DNA from: Planctomycetaceae bacterium
GTDB lineage: Bacteria > Planctomycetota > Planctomycetia > Pirellulales > Pirellulaceae
Assembly: GCA_020638995.1 (NCBI GenBank)
Contig: JACKHM010000005.1
Coordinates: 744,001 to 808,000, forward strand
DNA: 64,000 bases
Direction of reading: 5' to 3'
Positions within the stretch are counted from its first letter, which is position 1. The number at the start of each line of letters is the position of its first letter. Positions 34,334 to 42,094 of this stretch are shown piece after piece. Made by a program: the position numbers and the translations under genes. The notes under the pieces are model-generated. The model had not been told where the DNA came from. It saw nothing but the letters and a program-made list of their open reading frames with translations, and made no database searches.

Positions 34334-36157
34334 CTAACGCCTGCCCTCCAAATGCGCAAGTAACAGCGCGATGTCTGCTGGAGTAATACCGCTGATGCGA
34401 CTCGCTTGAGCCAAGCTGATGGGCCGAACCCTTGTGAGCTTTTCTTTGGCCTCCATACGCAATTGACCAATCGAACCGAAGTCAAATGTTTCTGGGATGC
34501 GTTTACTTACGAGTCGCTTCTGACGTTCGACCTGTTGTTCCTGACGAGCCACATAGCCGGAGTACTTCACGTCATACAAAACTTGCTGCGTCGCTTCCGC
34601 TGATATCGATCGAAGTTGCGGCTGCAAGCTACACAACTCGTCCCATGTCACTTCGGGGCGGCGGAGGTATTTCGTCAGGGTAACGCCTTCTGTTCGATGC
34701 GTCTCAAGTAGCTCGCAAGCATGTGCAATCTCTGCTTCCTTCGATTGCAGTCGTTGCCAGCGATGCTCGGATACTAGACCGACCTCATGTCCTAACGGCG
34801 TCAGTCGTCGATCCGCGTTATCCTGTCGCAGCAGCAATCGATACTCAGCACGGCTCGTAAACATACGGTAGGGTTCGTCGACGCCGCAGGTTACCAGGTC
34901 GTCAACGAGCACTCCGGTGTAGGCTTGATCCCGATTCAAGATCAACGGCTCATTGCCGGCAACTTGTCGCGCAGCGTTGGCTCCGGCGATCAGCCCTTGG
35001 GCTCCAGCCTCTTCGTATCCTGTTGTGCCGTTGATCTGCCCTGCGAAGTACAGTCCACAAACATTTTTCGTTTCGAGTGAAGGCCAAAGTTGGTCGGGTG
35101 GACTGAAGTCGTACTCGACGGCATATCCGTATCGCATAATCTGGGCATTCTCCAGCCCAGGAATCAGCTTGAAGATTGCGTCTTGAACGTCGCGCGGCAG
35201 GCTGGTCGAGATACCGTTGACGTAGACTTCGTACGTATTGCGGCCTTCGGGTTCCAGGAACAGCTGGTGTTGGTCCTTATCGGCAAAGCGAACAACCTTG
35301 TCTTCAATCGAAGGACAGTATCGAGGGCCGCTTGACCGGATCTGACCACTGTACATCGGGGCACGCGCCAGATTACTGCGGATCAGTTCGTGAACGGCTT
35401 CATTTGTGTAGGTGATCCAGCATGGAATTTGCTCGACGTCGAGCGCGTCGCTCATGTACGAGAAGGGTTGCGGATCGTCGTCGCCCGGTTGCAACTCCGT
35501 GCGTTTGTAGTCGATGGTTCGTCCATTGAGCCGCGGTGGCGTTCCGGTCTTAAATCGTTCGAGCCGAAATCCGAGTCGTGTCAGCGCGCCGCTGATCCCA
35601 GCCGTCGTCCCCTCCCCTGCCCTTCCACCAGCAATCTTCGATTCGCCCGTGTGCATCAGGGCCTGCAGAAACGTCCCGGTTGTCAGGATTACGGCTGGAG
35701 CTTTGTATTTGGCGTCGCCTTTTACTTGTACGCCGACGACACGCGTTCGCTCGCCCGACTGCTCGGTAAGTATGTCCTCGACGATCTCTTGCCGTAGGTC
35801 GAGATTCGGCTGCTCCTCGACAATCCGCTTGATCTCGTGCTGATAAAGTTTCTTGTCGGCTTGAGCCCGAGGGCTGTGCATCGCCGGACCCTTGCGGCGG
35901 TTCAGCAAGCGGAACTGAATTCCCGTTGCGTCGATTGCCTGCCCCATGGCTCCGCCGAGAGCATCGATCTCGCGGACGATCTGCCCCTTGGCAATGCCGC
36001 CGATTGCCGGATTGCAGCTCATCTGGCCGACTGTATCAAGATTTGTGGTGAGAAGCGCGACCTTGGCTCCGATTCGCGCCGCCGCCAACGCCGCTTCTGT
36101 GCCTGCGTGTCCGGCACCGATTACTAACACGTCGTAGTCATATTCGCATGGATTCAT
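34334..36157 (-). CDS. mnmG: tRNA uridine-5-carboxymethylaminomethyl(34) synthesis enzyme MnmG
   Basis: 607 residues, family length. The FAD fingerprint VLVIGAGHAGTEAALAAAR is at the N-terminus, with TVGQMSCNPAIGGIAKG, the FAD-contacting RPAYTIEY-equivalent AEYRLLLRQDNAD region and C-terminal SRISGITPADIALLLAHLE. With MnmE it modifies the wobble uridine of several tRNAs. The ATG at 36157 gives the standard N-terminus; the longer frame adds an unpatterned Cys/Arg-rich 56 residues that overlap the next gene. It lies downstream of the zinc-ribbon gene on the same strand. Confidence 0.95.
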   Translation of the reverse strand: MNPCEYDYDVLVIGAGHAGTEAALAAARIGAKVALLTTNLDTVGQMSCNPAIGGIAKGQIVREIDALGGAMGQAIDATGIQFRLLNRRKGPAMHSPRAQADKKLYQHEIKRIVEEQPNLDLRQEIVEDILTEQSGERTRVVGVQVKGDAKYKAPAVILTTGTFLQALMHTGESKIAGGRAGEGTTAGISGALTRLGFRLERFKTGTPPRLNGRTIDYKRTELQPGDDDPQPFSYMSDALDVEQIPCWITYTNEAVHELIRSNLARAPMYSGQIRSSGPRYCPSIEDKVVRFADKDQHQLFLEPEGRNTYEVYVNGISTSLPRDVQDAIFKLIPGLENAQIMRYGYAVEYDFSPPDQLWPSLETKNVCGLYFAGQINGTTGYEEAGAQGLIAGANAARQVAGNEPLILNRDQAYTGVLVDDLVTCGVDEPYRMFTSRAEYRLLLRQDNADRRLTPLGHEVGLVSEHRWQRLQSKEAEIAHACELLETHRTEGVTLTKYLRRPEVTWDELCSLQPQLRSISAEATQQVLYDVKYSGYVARQEQQVERQKRLVSKRIPETFDFGSIGQLRMEAKEKLTRVRPISLAQASRISGITPADIALLLAHLEGRR

Positions 36158-36197
36158 CCCAGCATCGTACGTGCGGGCCCGCCGAACTGTAAAGCGG

Positions 36198-36914
36198 CTA
36201 TGCGTTTCGCCGAAACGCTTTGCGGATGTCGCGATTGCACAGAACGACCAACGACCAAATGCCAACCGGCAGCCCCAAAATGCAACAGGCGCTGCACGGC
36301 AACATCGCCAAAATCGACGCAGCAATCGCCAAAGGGTAACTCTTGAGCTGCTTCATCCGCATGGCGCCAAAGACCACAATACCGTACGGAATCGCGGCGA
36401 AGAGCCAAAACACGAGACCCTCGATATTTCCGTCATTCACGAGCGAAGTCACGTTGATGGCAAGAGCAATGGTACTGAAAATCAACACGACCCCGCCGAC
36501 CGCCACCAGCGAATTCGCCGGCCCTTCGACGCTCGTGCGCGCCCAGGCTTCACCTCGAAGTCCCAAAGAGCCTCCGTTGAACGCTTCGGTTCTGACCGTC
36601 GGTGTGGCGTAAGGATTCGTGGCACTTGCCGCAAACGGGTTATCGGAAGCAATGGACGCACCGTCCGCGAACGGATTGGTGGTCGACCTAGCTGCGGCGA
36701 ATGGCGAATCGCTTGGTGGGGTCGTTGATCGAGTACTATCAGGGCGACTTAGGTTTTGATCTGGTTCGATTTCGGGGGCAGTTGATTGTGCGTCGCGCGG
36801 ACTAGCAATTTCCTGAATCGCTCCGCAGGCTGGACAGCGAGCCTTTTTGCCTACATACGTATCCGGCACGCGTAGCAGCTTTCCGCATTCAGAACAGCCA
36901 AACTCGATCGACAT
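36198..36914 (-). CDS. Membrane protein with N-terminal zinc ribbon
   Basis: 238 residues. A zinc ribbon at residues ~7-35 (FGCSECGKLLRVPDTYVG, then RCPACG) is followed by a Ser/Pro/Asn-rich linker with repeated NPFA motifs (residues ~40-110) and four hydrophobic segments from ~residue 128. The ATG at 36914 is preferred to a GTG two codons upstream. This ribbon-linker-membrane architecture is common in planctomycetes, and the function is unknown. mnmG follows after 40 bp on the same strand. Confidence 0.8.
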   Translation of the reverse strand: MSIEFGCSECGKLLRVPDTYVGKKARCPACGAIQEIASPRDAQSTAPEIEPDQNLSRPDSTRSTTPPSDSPFAAARSTTNPFADGASIASDNPFAASATNPYATPTVRTEAFNGGSLGLRGEAWARTSVEGPANSLVAVGGVVLIFSTIALAINVTSLVNDGNIEGLVFWLFAAIPYGIVVFGAMRMKQLKSYPLAIAASILAMLPCSACCILGLPVGIWSLVVLCNRDIRKAFRRNA

Positions 36915-36999
36915 GACCACCTCTTGGGTTTAATCCAGGTTATAGTAGCGAATCTCGATCAGGCCAAACATCTGTCCACGCAGTGACAAGTGAGCCGTT

Positions 37000-39207
37000 A
37001 TGTTGACTTCAGTTCGTCGATGTGTGTGCTTTCTTTACTCCGCCATTTTGTTCTTTTCAGCAATAGCTCGAACCACAGGAGCGGAACCGCCCAGATTTCG
37101 CACGCACACGGTCAGCGCGACATCTGAGTTTGCCGCATGTGCGGCGATTGATGTAAATGACGATGGCAAATTGGATATTGTCAGCGGCGGTTTCTGGTAC
37201 GAAGCACCGAATTGGAAGCAACATTTCCTGCGAGATGTTGAGGTAATCCGTGGACGCTTTGATGACTACTCGCATTTGCCGATGGACGTGAACGGTGACG
37301 GTCGCGTTGACTACGTGAGCGCGAACTACCGCAGTCAATCGATCTACTGGGTCGAGAATGCTGGCGCCGATGCGATACCCTGGAAAAAGCATGTCGTAGC
37401 TGAGCCGGGCCCCATGGAGACCGCGATTATGGTCGACGTTGATGGCGATGGCCGAAACGACGTGTTACCGAACGGAACCAAATTCGCCGCTTGGTGGGAA
37501 GTGATCCCGCCGACTGAAGCTAAAGGAAACCCGGTTTGGTTACGGCACGATCTACCAATGGAGGTCGCTGGGCATGGCGTAGGATTTGGGGATGTCAACG
37601 GAGACGGTCGCGGTGACATCGTCGCAGCTCACGGTTGGCTCGAAGCGCCTGCGGATCGACGCACTGGACGGTGGCTGTTCCACCGCGAATTCTCGCTGGA
37701 CAGCGATTGCAGCGTCCCGATGTTGGTTGTCGACGTGGACCGCGACGGCGACAATGATCTTGTGTGGGGACGCGGGCATAAGTTCGGTGTGTACTGGCTT
37801 GAGCAGAGACAAGCTAACGGAGAGCGCCAGTGGTTGCGGCATACGATCGATAGCGAGTGGTCGCAAGCGCATTCGGTCTACTGGGCTGATATGAACGGCG
37901 ATGGCCAAGAAGATCTTGTCACGGGTAAACGCTACTTGGGACACGACGGCAGAGATCCTGGTGCGTTCGATCCACTCGTCTTCTATTGGTACGAGTTCAG
38001 CACCGAGACGCGTAGCTGGACACGGCATCCGATTTCAGTCGGCGAGCGTGTCGGAACGGGGCTCGATCTCAAGATTGTCGATATGGACAAGGATGGTGAC
38101 CTGGATGTGATTGCTTCCGACAAGAGTGGCGTCTATCTTTGCGAAAACTTATCGGTGGCGTCGACGTTGCCGGCTGACGCGGCAGGCCGATCCACCAGTG
38201 CGGCGAGCGGAATCGCGGCAAATCATCAAGAACTGTTGACCTATGTTGACAGCAGCGGAGTTGTCCAGCCGATCGACACGCTCGCGGATCTCTGTGTCCG
38301 CCGGCAACAGAGTCTTCACGGAATGCAAGCCGCAATGGGCTCGCTTCCCGATACGTCTCGCCGTGTTCCCTTGGACGTTGAAGTTTTGGAGGAACTAGAC
38401 AGCGAGAAATACACGCGACGCCGAATCAATTTCGTTGCGGAACCTGGTGACCGAGTACCCGCTTACGTGTTGATCCCCAAACGCTTGACAGCCAAAGCGG
38501 CTGCGATGCTCTGCCTGCATCAAACGACCGGCATCGGCAAGGGAGAGCCCGCAGGGCTCGGCGGTAAGGCCACTCTGCACTACGCCCACGAACTTGCCGA
38601 ACGCGGTTTTGTCTGTATCGTCCCAGACTATCCGTCCTTTGGCGATTATGCCTACGACTTCAAGCTGCAAGGAAAACCCTACGCCAGCGGCTCGATGAAG
38701 GCCATTTGGAACAACCTGCGAGCGGTTGACTTGCTCGTATCTTTGCCCGAGGTCGACTCCGATCGCATCGGCTGTATCGGCCATTCGCTGGGTGGGCACA
38801 ACGCGTTATTTACCGCGGCGTTTGATCAGCGTTTGAAAGCTGTGGTAACCAGTTGCGGCTTTACCGCCTTTCATCATTACTACGAAGGTAAATTGGCCGG
38901 TTGGACCAGCGATCGTTACATGCCCCGAATCCGTGACGTGTACGAAAATGATCCCAACAAAGTCCCGTTTGATTTCCATGAAGTACTCGCCGCGATCTGT
39001 CCCCGGTCGATATTTATCAACGCGCCTCTGCACGACAGCAATTTTGCTGTTGAGGGCGTCCAAGATGTTGTTTCGAAGGTCGGTCGCGTTTACGAAGTCG
39101 AGGGCGTGGGCGGAGATTTGAAAGTTGAGTATCCGGACAGCGGGCATGATTTTCCCGACGAGATTCGAGACGAGGCCTATCGCTGGCTGGTCAAGCAACT
39201 CAAGTAA
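37000..39207 (+). CDS. Exported fusion of VCBS/FG-GAP repeats and alpha/beta-hydrolase
   Basis: 735 residues with an N-terminal signal peptide (residues ~1-28). Residues ~40-380 hold at least seven calcium-loop repeats of FG-GAP type (DVNDDGKLDIV, DVNGDGRVDYV, DVDGDGRNDVL, DVNGDGRGDIV, DVDRDGDNDLV, DMNGDGQEDLV, DMDKDGDLDVI), predicted to fold as a beta-propeller. Residues ~450-735 are an alpha/beta-hydrolase of the dienelactone/acetyl-xylan-esterase class, with nucleophile in CIGHSLGGHNAL, and His in PDSGHDFPDE. Fusion of a propeller to a hydrolase suggests a surface esterase that binds a polymer or a partner. It is followed by an exported oxidoreductase. Confidence 0.83.
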   Translation: MLTSVRRCVCFLYSAILFFSAIARTTGAEPPRFRTHTVSATSEFAACAAIDVNDDGKLDIVSGGFWYEAPNWKQHFLRDVEVIRGRFDDYSHLPMDVNGDGRVDYVSANYRSQSIYWVENAGADAIPWKKHVVAEPGPMETAIMVDVDGDGRNDVLPNGTKFAAWWEVIPPTEAKGNPVWLRHDLPMEVAGHGVGFGDVNGDGRGDIVAAHGWLEAPADRRTGRWLFHREFSLDSDCSVPMLVVDVDRDGDNDLVWGRGHKFGVYWLEQRQANGERQWLRHTIDSEWSQAHSVYWADMNGDGQEDLVTGKRYLGHDGRDPGAFDPLVFYWYEFSTETRSWTRHPISVGERVGTGLDLKIVDMDKDGDLDVIASDKSGVYLCENLSVASTLPADAAGRSTSAASGIAANHQELLTYVDSSGVVQPIDTLADLCVRRQQSLHGMQAAMGSLPDTSRRVPLDVEVLEELDSEKYTRRRINFVAEPGDRVPAYVLIPKRLTAKAAAMLCLHQTTGIGKGEPAGLGGKATLHYAHELAERGFVCIVPDYPSFGDYAYDFKLQGKPYASGSMKAIWNNLRAVDLLVSLPEVDSDRIGCIGHSLGGHNALFTAAFDQRLKAVVTSCGFTAFHHYYEGKLAGWTSDRYMPRIRDVYENDPNKVPFDFHEVLAAICPRSIFINAPLHDSNFAVEGVQDVVSKVGRVYEVEGVGGDLKVEYPDSGHDFPDEIRDEAYRWLVKQLK

Positions 39208-39303
39208 TCGTTGGCGTCATGCTCGCGACGAAACGGCTCGTTGGGGAATACGGCGGTGACGTTTGCTACTTATGCCACTTATCCAATAACAAGGGAGGAC
39301 GAA

Positions 39304-40617
39304 ATGGATCGTCGGACATTCCTAGACTCCGTGGCGCTCGGCGCCGCATACGCGGCAACGGCGCATTCTCAACAGATTCGTTCCCCAAACGAGCGCGTAG
39401 CCGTCTGTGTGACGGGGGTACGTGGTCGAGGCGGTTCGCTGTTAAACACGTTTGCGTCGCTGCCCGATGTCGATGTCAAGTACGTTTGCGACCTCGACGA
39501 AAACGTCTTAGGGCCGCGAGTGCAGCAAACGGCTGACAAGACGGGACGCAAGCCACAAGGGATCGCCGATTATCGCATTGCGCTGGACGACAAGAACCTT
39601 GATGCTATTGTGCTCGGCACACCCGATCATTGGCACGCGCTCCCAACAATTCACGCTTGCCAAGTTGGCAAAGACGTCTATGTCGAGAAGCCGGACGGGC
39701 ACAACATTATCGAGGGCCAAACGATGGTCGCCGCCATGCGAAAGCATGGTCGCGTCGTGCAACTTGGCACCCAGGCGCGGAGCGGTATCTTTCAGGCCGC
39801 AGCGATGAAGTACATTGCGGAAGGAAACCTCGGCAAAGTTCGTTTCGCGAAGGCTTGGGAGAGTTCAAAGCAAGGCTCGATCGGCAAACCTTCTGACAGC
39901 GAGCCGCCTAAGGGGGTTGATTACAACACGTGGCTTGGCCCCGCCCCGAAGCGTCCGTTTAACCCGCGACGGTTTCACGGCAGTTGGCGATGGTTTTTTG
40001 ATTATGGCACCGGCGACCTGGGAAACGACGGTGTACATCGGCTGGACGTAGCTCGCTGGGCGCTCGAGACGGCAGTTGCTGCGGAGGGCAAGCAACTCGC
40101 AAGTGTACCCAAAGTCGTATCTGCACACGGCGGCAAGTATTACTTTGACGACGCCCAAGAGTGGCCAGATACGATGATGGTTACTTACGATTATGGCGGC
40201 TATCTGCTGACCTATGAAATGCGAGTTTGGAACCGCTACCCCTTGCACGAGGAGTCAGAAGGTGCGGCGGTGTATGGTGATGGTGGGTATGTGGTGATTG
40301 GCAACGGGCGTTGGCGGGCGTTCGATGAACGCGGCAAGCTCGTCAAGGAAGAGACCAACGTCTATCAAGACGTCGCTCACGCGCAGAACTTCATTGATTG
40401 CATGAGGACGCGAGGGACACCTGTCGCCGATTTGGAAACGGTGGGTCATCCATCGAGCTTGCTGTGTCACCTTGGAAACGTGGCGTGGCGAGTTGGTCGG
40501 ACGGTGAAGTTCGACCCGGCAACTTACACTTTCGGCAACGATCAGGAAGCAAATCGCCTCTTGACGAGAGCGGAGTATCGCAAGCCGTGGGTGTTGCCGA
40601 AGCTGACTGAAGTTTGA
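39304..40617 (+). CDS. Exported Gfo/Idh/MocA family oxidoreductase
   Basis: 437 residues. The ATG at 39304 is supported by GGGAGG (39292-39297). It gives MDRRTFLDSVALGAAYAA, a Tat-like signal, so the enzyme is exported with its cofactor bound, as glycoside-oxidising members are. The dinucleotide region is VAVCVTGVRGRGGSLL, with DAIVLGTPDHWHALP and YVEKPDGHNI (EKP). The C-terminal domain has GDLGNDGVHRLDVARWAL. It starts 96 bp after the hydrolase gene and stops 4 bp before the repeat cluster at 40622. Confidence 0.88.
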   Translation: MDRRTFLDSVALGAAYAATAHSQQIRSPNERVAVCVTGVRGRGGSLLNTFASLPDVDVKYVCDLDENVLGPRVQQTADKTGRKPQGIADYRIALDDKNLDAIVLGTPDHWHALPTIHACQVGKDVYVEKPDGHNIIEGQTMVAAMRKHGRVVQLGTQARSGIFQAAAMKYIAEGNLGKVRFAKAWESSKQGSIGKPSDSEPPKGVDYNTWLGPAPKRPFNPRRFHGSWRWFFDYGTGDLGNDGVHRLDVARWALETAVAAEGKQLASVPKVVSAHGGKYYFDDAQEWPDTMMVTYDYGGYLLTYEMRVWNRYPLHEESEGAAVYGDGGYVVIGNGRWRAFDERGKLVKEETNVYQDVAHAQNFIDCMRTRGTPVADLETVGHPSSLLCHLGNVAWRVGRTVKFDPATYTFGNDQEANRLLTRAEYRKPWVLPKLTEV

Positions 40618-40621
40618 TTCG

Positions 40622-40714
40622 GGAACACTAATCGACGCTGATCGACACTAATGAAGTCCGAGTCTTCGCACTCCTCGTCCGAGATTAGCGACGATCAGCG
40701 CAGATTAGTGTTCC
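40622..40714. repeat. Inverted pair of 31-bp arms made of 10-bp units (downstream of GxxExxY gene)
   Basis: Arm 40622-40652 starts GGAACACTAATCGACGCTGA, and arm 40684-40714 is its reverse complement at 27 of 31 positions. Within the arm the unit ATCGACGCTG / ATCGACACTA repeats every 10 bp. The arms would form a long hairpin around ~31 bp. Confidence 0.75.
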
Positions 40715-40733
40715 TGGAAAGTCCTTTAGGCTG

Positions 40734-41114
40734 TTACCTCTTCAAGTCTGACAGGATGAACCGCTTCCATTGAAGTTCGCCTTTGTTGCCGTAGTTGATC
40801 AAATAGCTGACGGGTTGCCGAGCGATTCGCATGTAGTTGAAGAGCTGAGCTTCGTGATCGGAGATCAATTCGCTCGTCGCTTTCAGTTCGACCACGATGG
40901 CATCGAAGATATACAGATCGGGTTTGTACTTTGTTGCCAGCGGTTGGTTTTTGTAACAGACGGCCAGTTCTCGTTTCGACTGAAATGGAATTCCCCGCAG
41001 GTTGAGTTCGATCTCCAAATTCTGCTGATACACTTTTTCCGCCATGCCGAATCCAAGCTCGTTGTAGACCTCGAACGCGGCACCCATTAACTTGTAACCT
41101 TCGTCTTTGAACAT
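40734..41114 (-). CDS. GxxExxY family protein, PDDEXK_3 nuclease-like
   Basis: 126 residues. The naming motif is G23-M-A-E26-K-V-Y29 in ELGFGMAEKVYQQ. Nuclease-like residues are Asp66 in YKPDLYIF, E76-L-K78 in VVELKATS and the RecB-like QxxxY at Q90 to Y94. The family is widespread in planctomycetes and other environmental bacteria; its biological role is not established. It lies between two palindromic repeat clusters (40622-40714 and 41148-41233), 19 and 33 bp away, so gene and repeats probably travel together. No ribosome binding site of note is seen. Confidence 0.88.
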   Translation of the reverse strand: MFKDEGYKLMGAAFEVYNELGFGMAEKVYQQNLEIELNLRGIPFQSKRELAVCYKNQPLATKYKPDLYIFDAIVVELKATSELISDHEAQLFNYMRIARQPVSYLINYGNKGELQWKRFILSDLKR

Positions 41115-41147
41115 TTCACACCGCCCTTTTGGGGTTCAAGAGAATCG

Positions 41148-41233
41148 GGAACACTAATCATCGCTAATCGACGCTGATTGGGCAGACGGAAGAAGAAGTT
41201 GTCGCGGCAACTATTAGTGTCGATTAGTGTTCC
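41148..41233. repeat. Inverted pair of 10-bp-unit arms (upstream of GxxExxY gene)
   Basis: The arm from 41148 starts GGAACACTAATCATCGCTAA and arm 41213-41233 reads back as GGAACACTAATCGACACTAA. The same 10-bp unit ([AG]CTAATCGAC) recurs. The outermost 15 bp (GGAACACTAATCGAC) are identical and inverted relative to those of the 40622 cluster. Confidence 0.72.
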
Positions 41234-41291
41234 ACATTCCCTTAACTCGATCAACGAAGCGATCTCATTCTTTTTACGGGCATCTACAAAC

Positions 41292-42038
41292 GTGGCACTC
41301 ATCGAACTGTCTGGAGTTTCTAAAACTTACGACTTGGGCGAAGTGAAAGTTTGTGCCCTTCGCGAGACCACACTTGCGATTGAAGAGGGTGAGTATGTTG
41401 CCTTGGTAGGTCCGTCAGGATCAGGCAAGTCGACACTCATGAACACGCTTGGCTGCCTCGATCGTCCGACCACGGGCAGCTATCAGCTTGCGGGCGAAGA
41501 AGTCGCTCATATGTCGCGCGACGAGCGGGCTCGAATTCGCAACCGGCGGCTCGGCTTCGTCTTTCAGAATTTCAACCTGCTGAACCGGACTTCCGCCTTG
41601 GAGAACGTCGAGTTGCCTTTGCTGTACGCCAGCGGGATGACTGCCAAAGAGAGAAGACAGCGAGCCATCGATGTACTCGGTCAGGTTGGACTGGCTGATC
41701 GTTTGAACCATCACCCCTCGCAGCTGTCTGGCGGACAACAACAGCGAGTTGCCATCGCGCGGGCACTTGTCAACAAGCCAGCGATCTTAATGGGGGACGA
41801 GCCGACTGGAAATCTGGACACAAAGACGAGCCAGGATGTCATTGAGTTGTTTCGTAAGTTGAATGACGATCATCACCTCACGGTAATTCTGGTGACTCAC
41901 GACCAGGATGTGGCTCGAAATGCAAAGCGAACGATCGTGCTGCGCGATGGCAGCATCGTGACCGATACAACCGATTTTGCCGAGGCGTTACAGGCCCTCC
42001 ACCCAGCACTACCGACCGATGCCGCAGGGCAATCATAA
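41292..42038 (+). CDS. ABC transporter ATP-binding protein, MacB/LolD-like
   Basis: 248 residues from the GTG at 41292, which gives the usual MALIELSGVSKTYDLGEVKV start. Motifs: Walker A GPSGSGKST, Q-loop VFQNFNLLN, signature LSGGQQQR, Walker B ILMGDEPTGNLD, and the switch His in VTHDQDV. It belongs with the MacB/LolD/FtsE-like ATPases, which drive an outer-membrane-linked export complex. A TolC-like gene follows 56 bp later, but no permease or membrane-fusion protein is beside it. It begins just after the GxxExxY repeat cluster. Confidence 0.9.
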   Translation: MALIELSGVSKTYDLGEVKVCALRETTLAIEEGEYVALVGPSGSGKSTLMNTLGCLDRPTTGSYQLAGEEVAHMSRDERARIRNRRLGFVFQNFNLLNRTSALENVELPLLYASGMTAKERRQRAIDVLGQVGLADRLNHHPSQLSGGQQQRVAIARALVNKPAILMGDEPTGNLDTKTSQDVIELFRKLNDDHHLTVILVTHDQDVARNAKRTIVLRDGSIVTDTTDFAEALQALHPALPTDAAGQS

Positions 42039-42094
42039 GCAGAGCCTGTGGAAACACTAGACCAACAGGCACGATCCGTCCGAACCCGATAATC

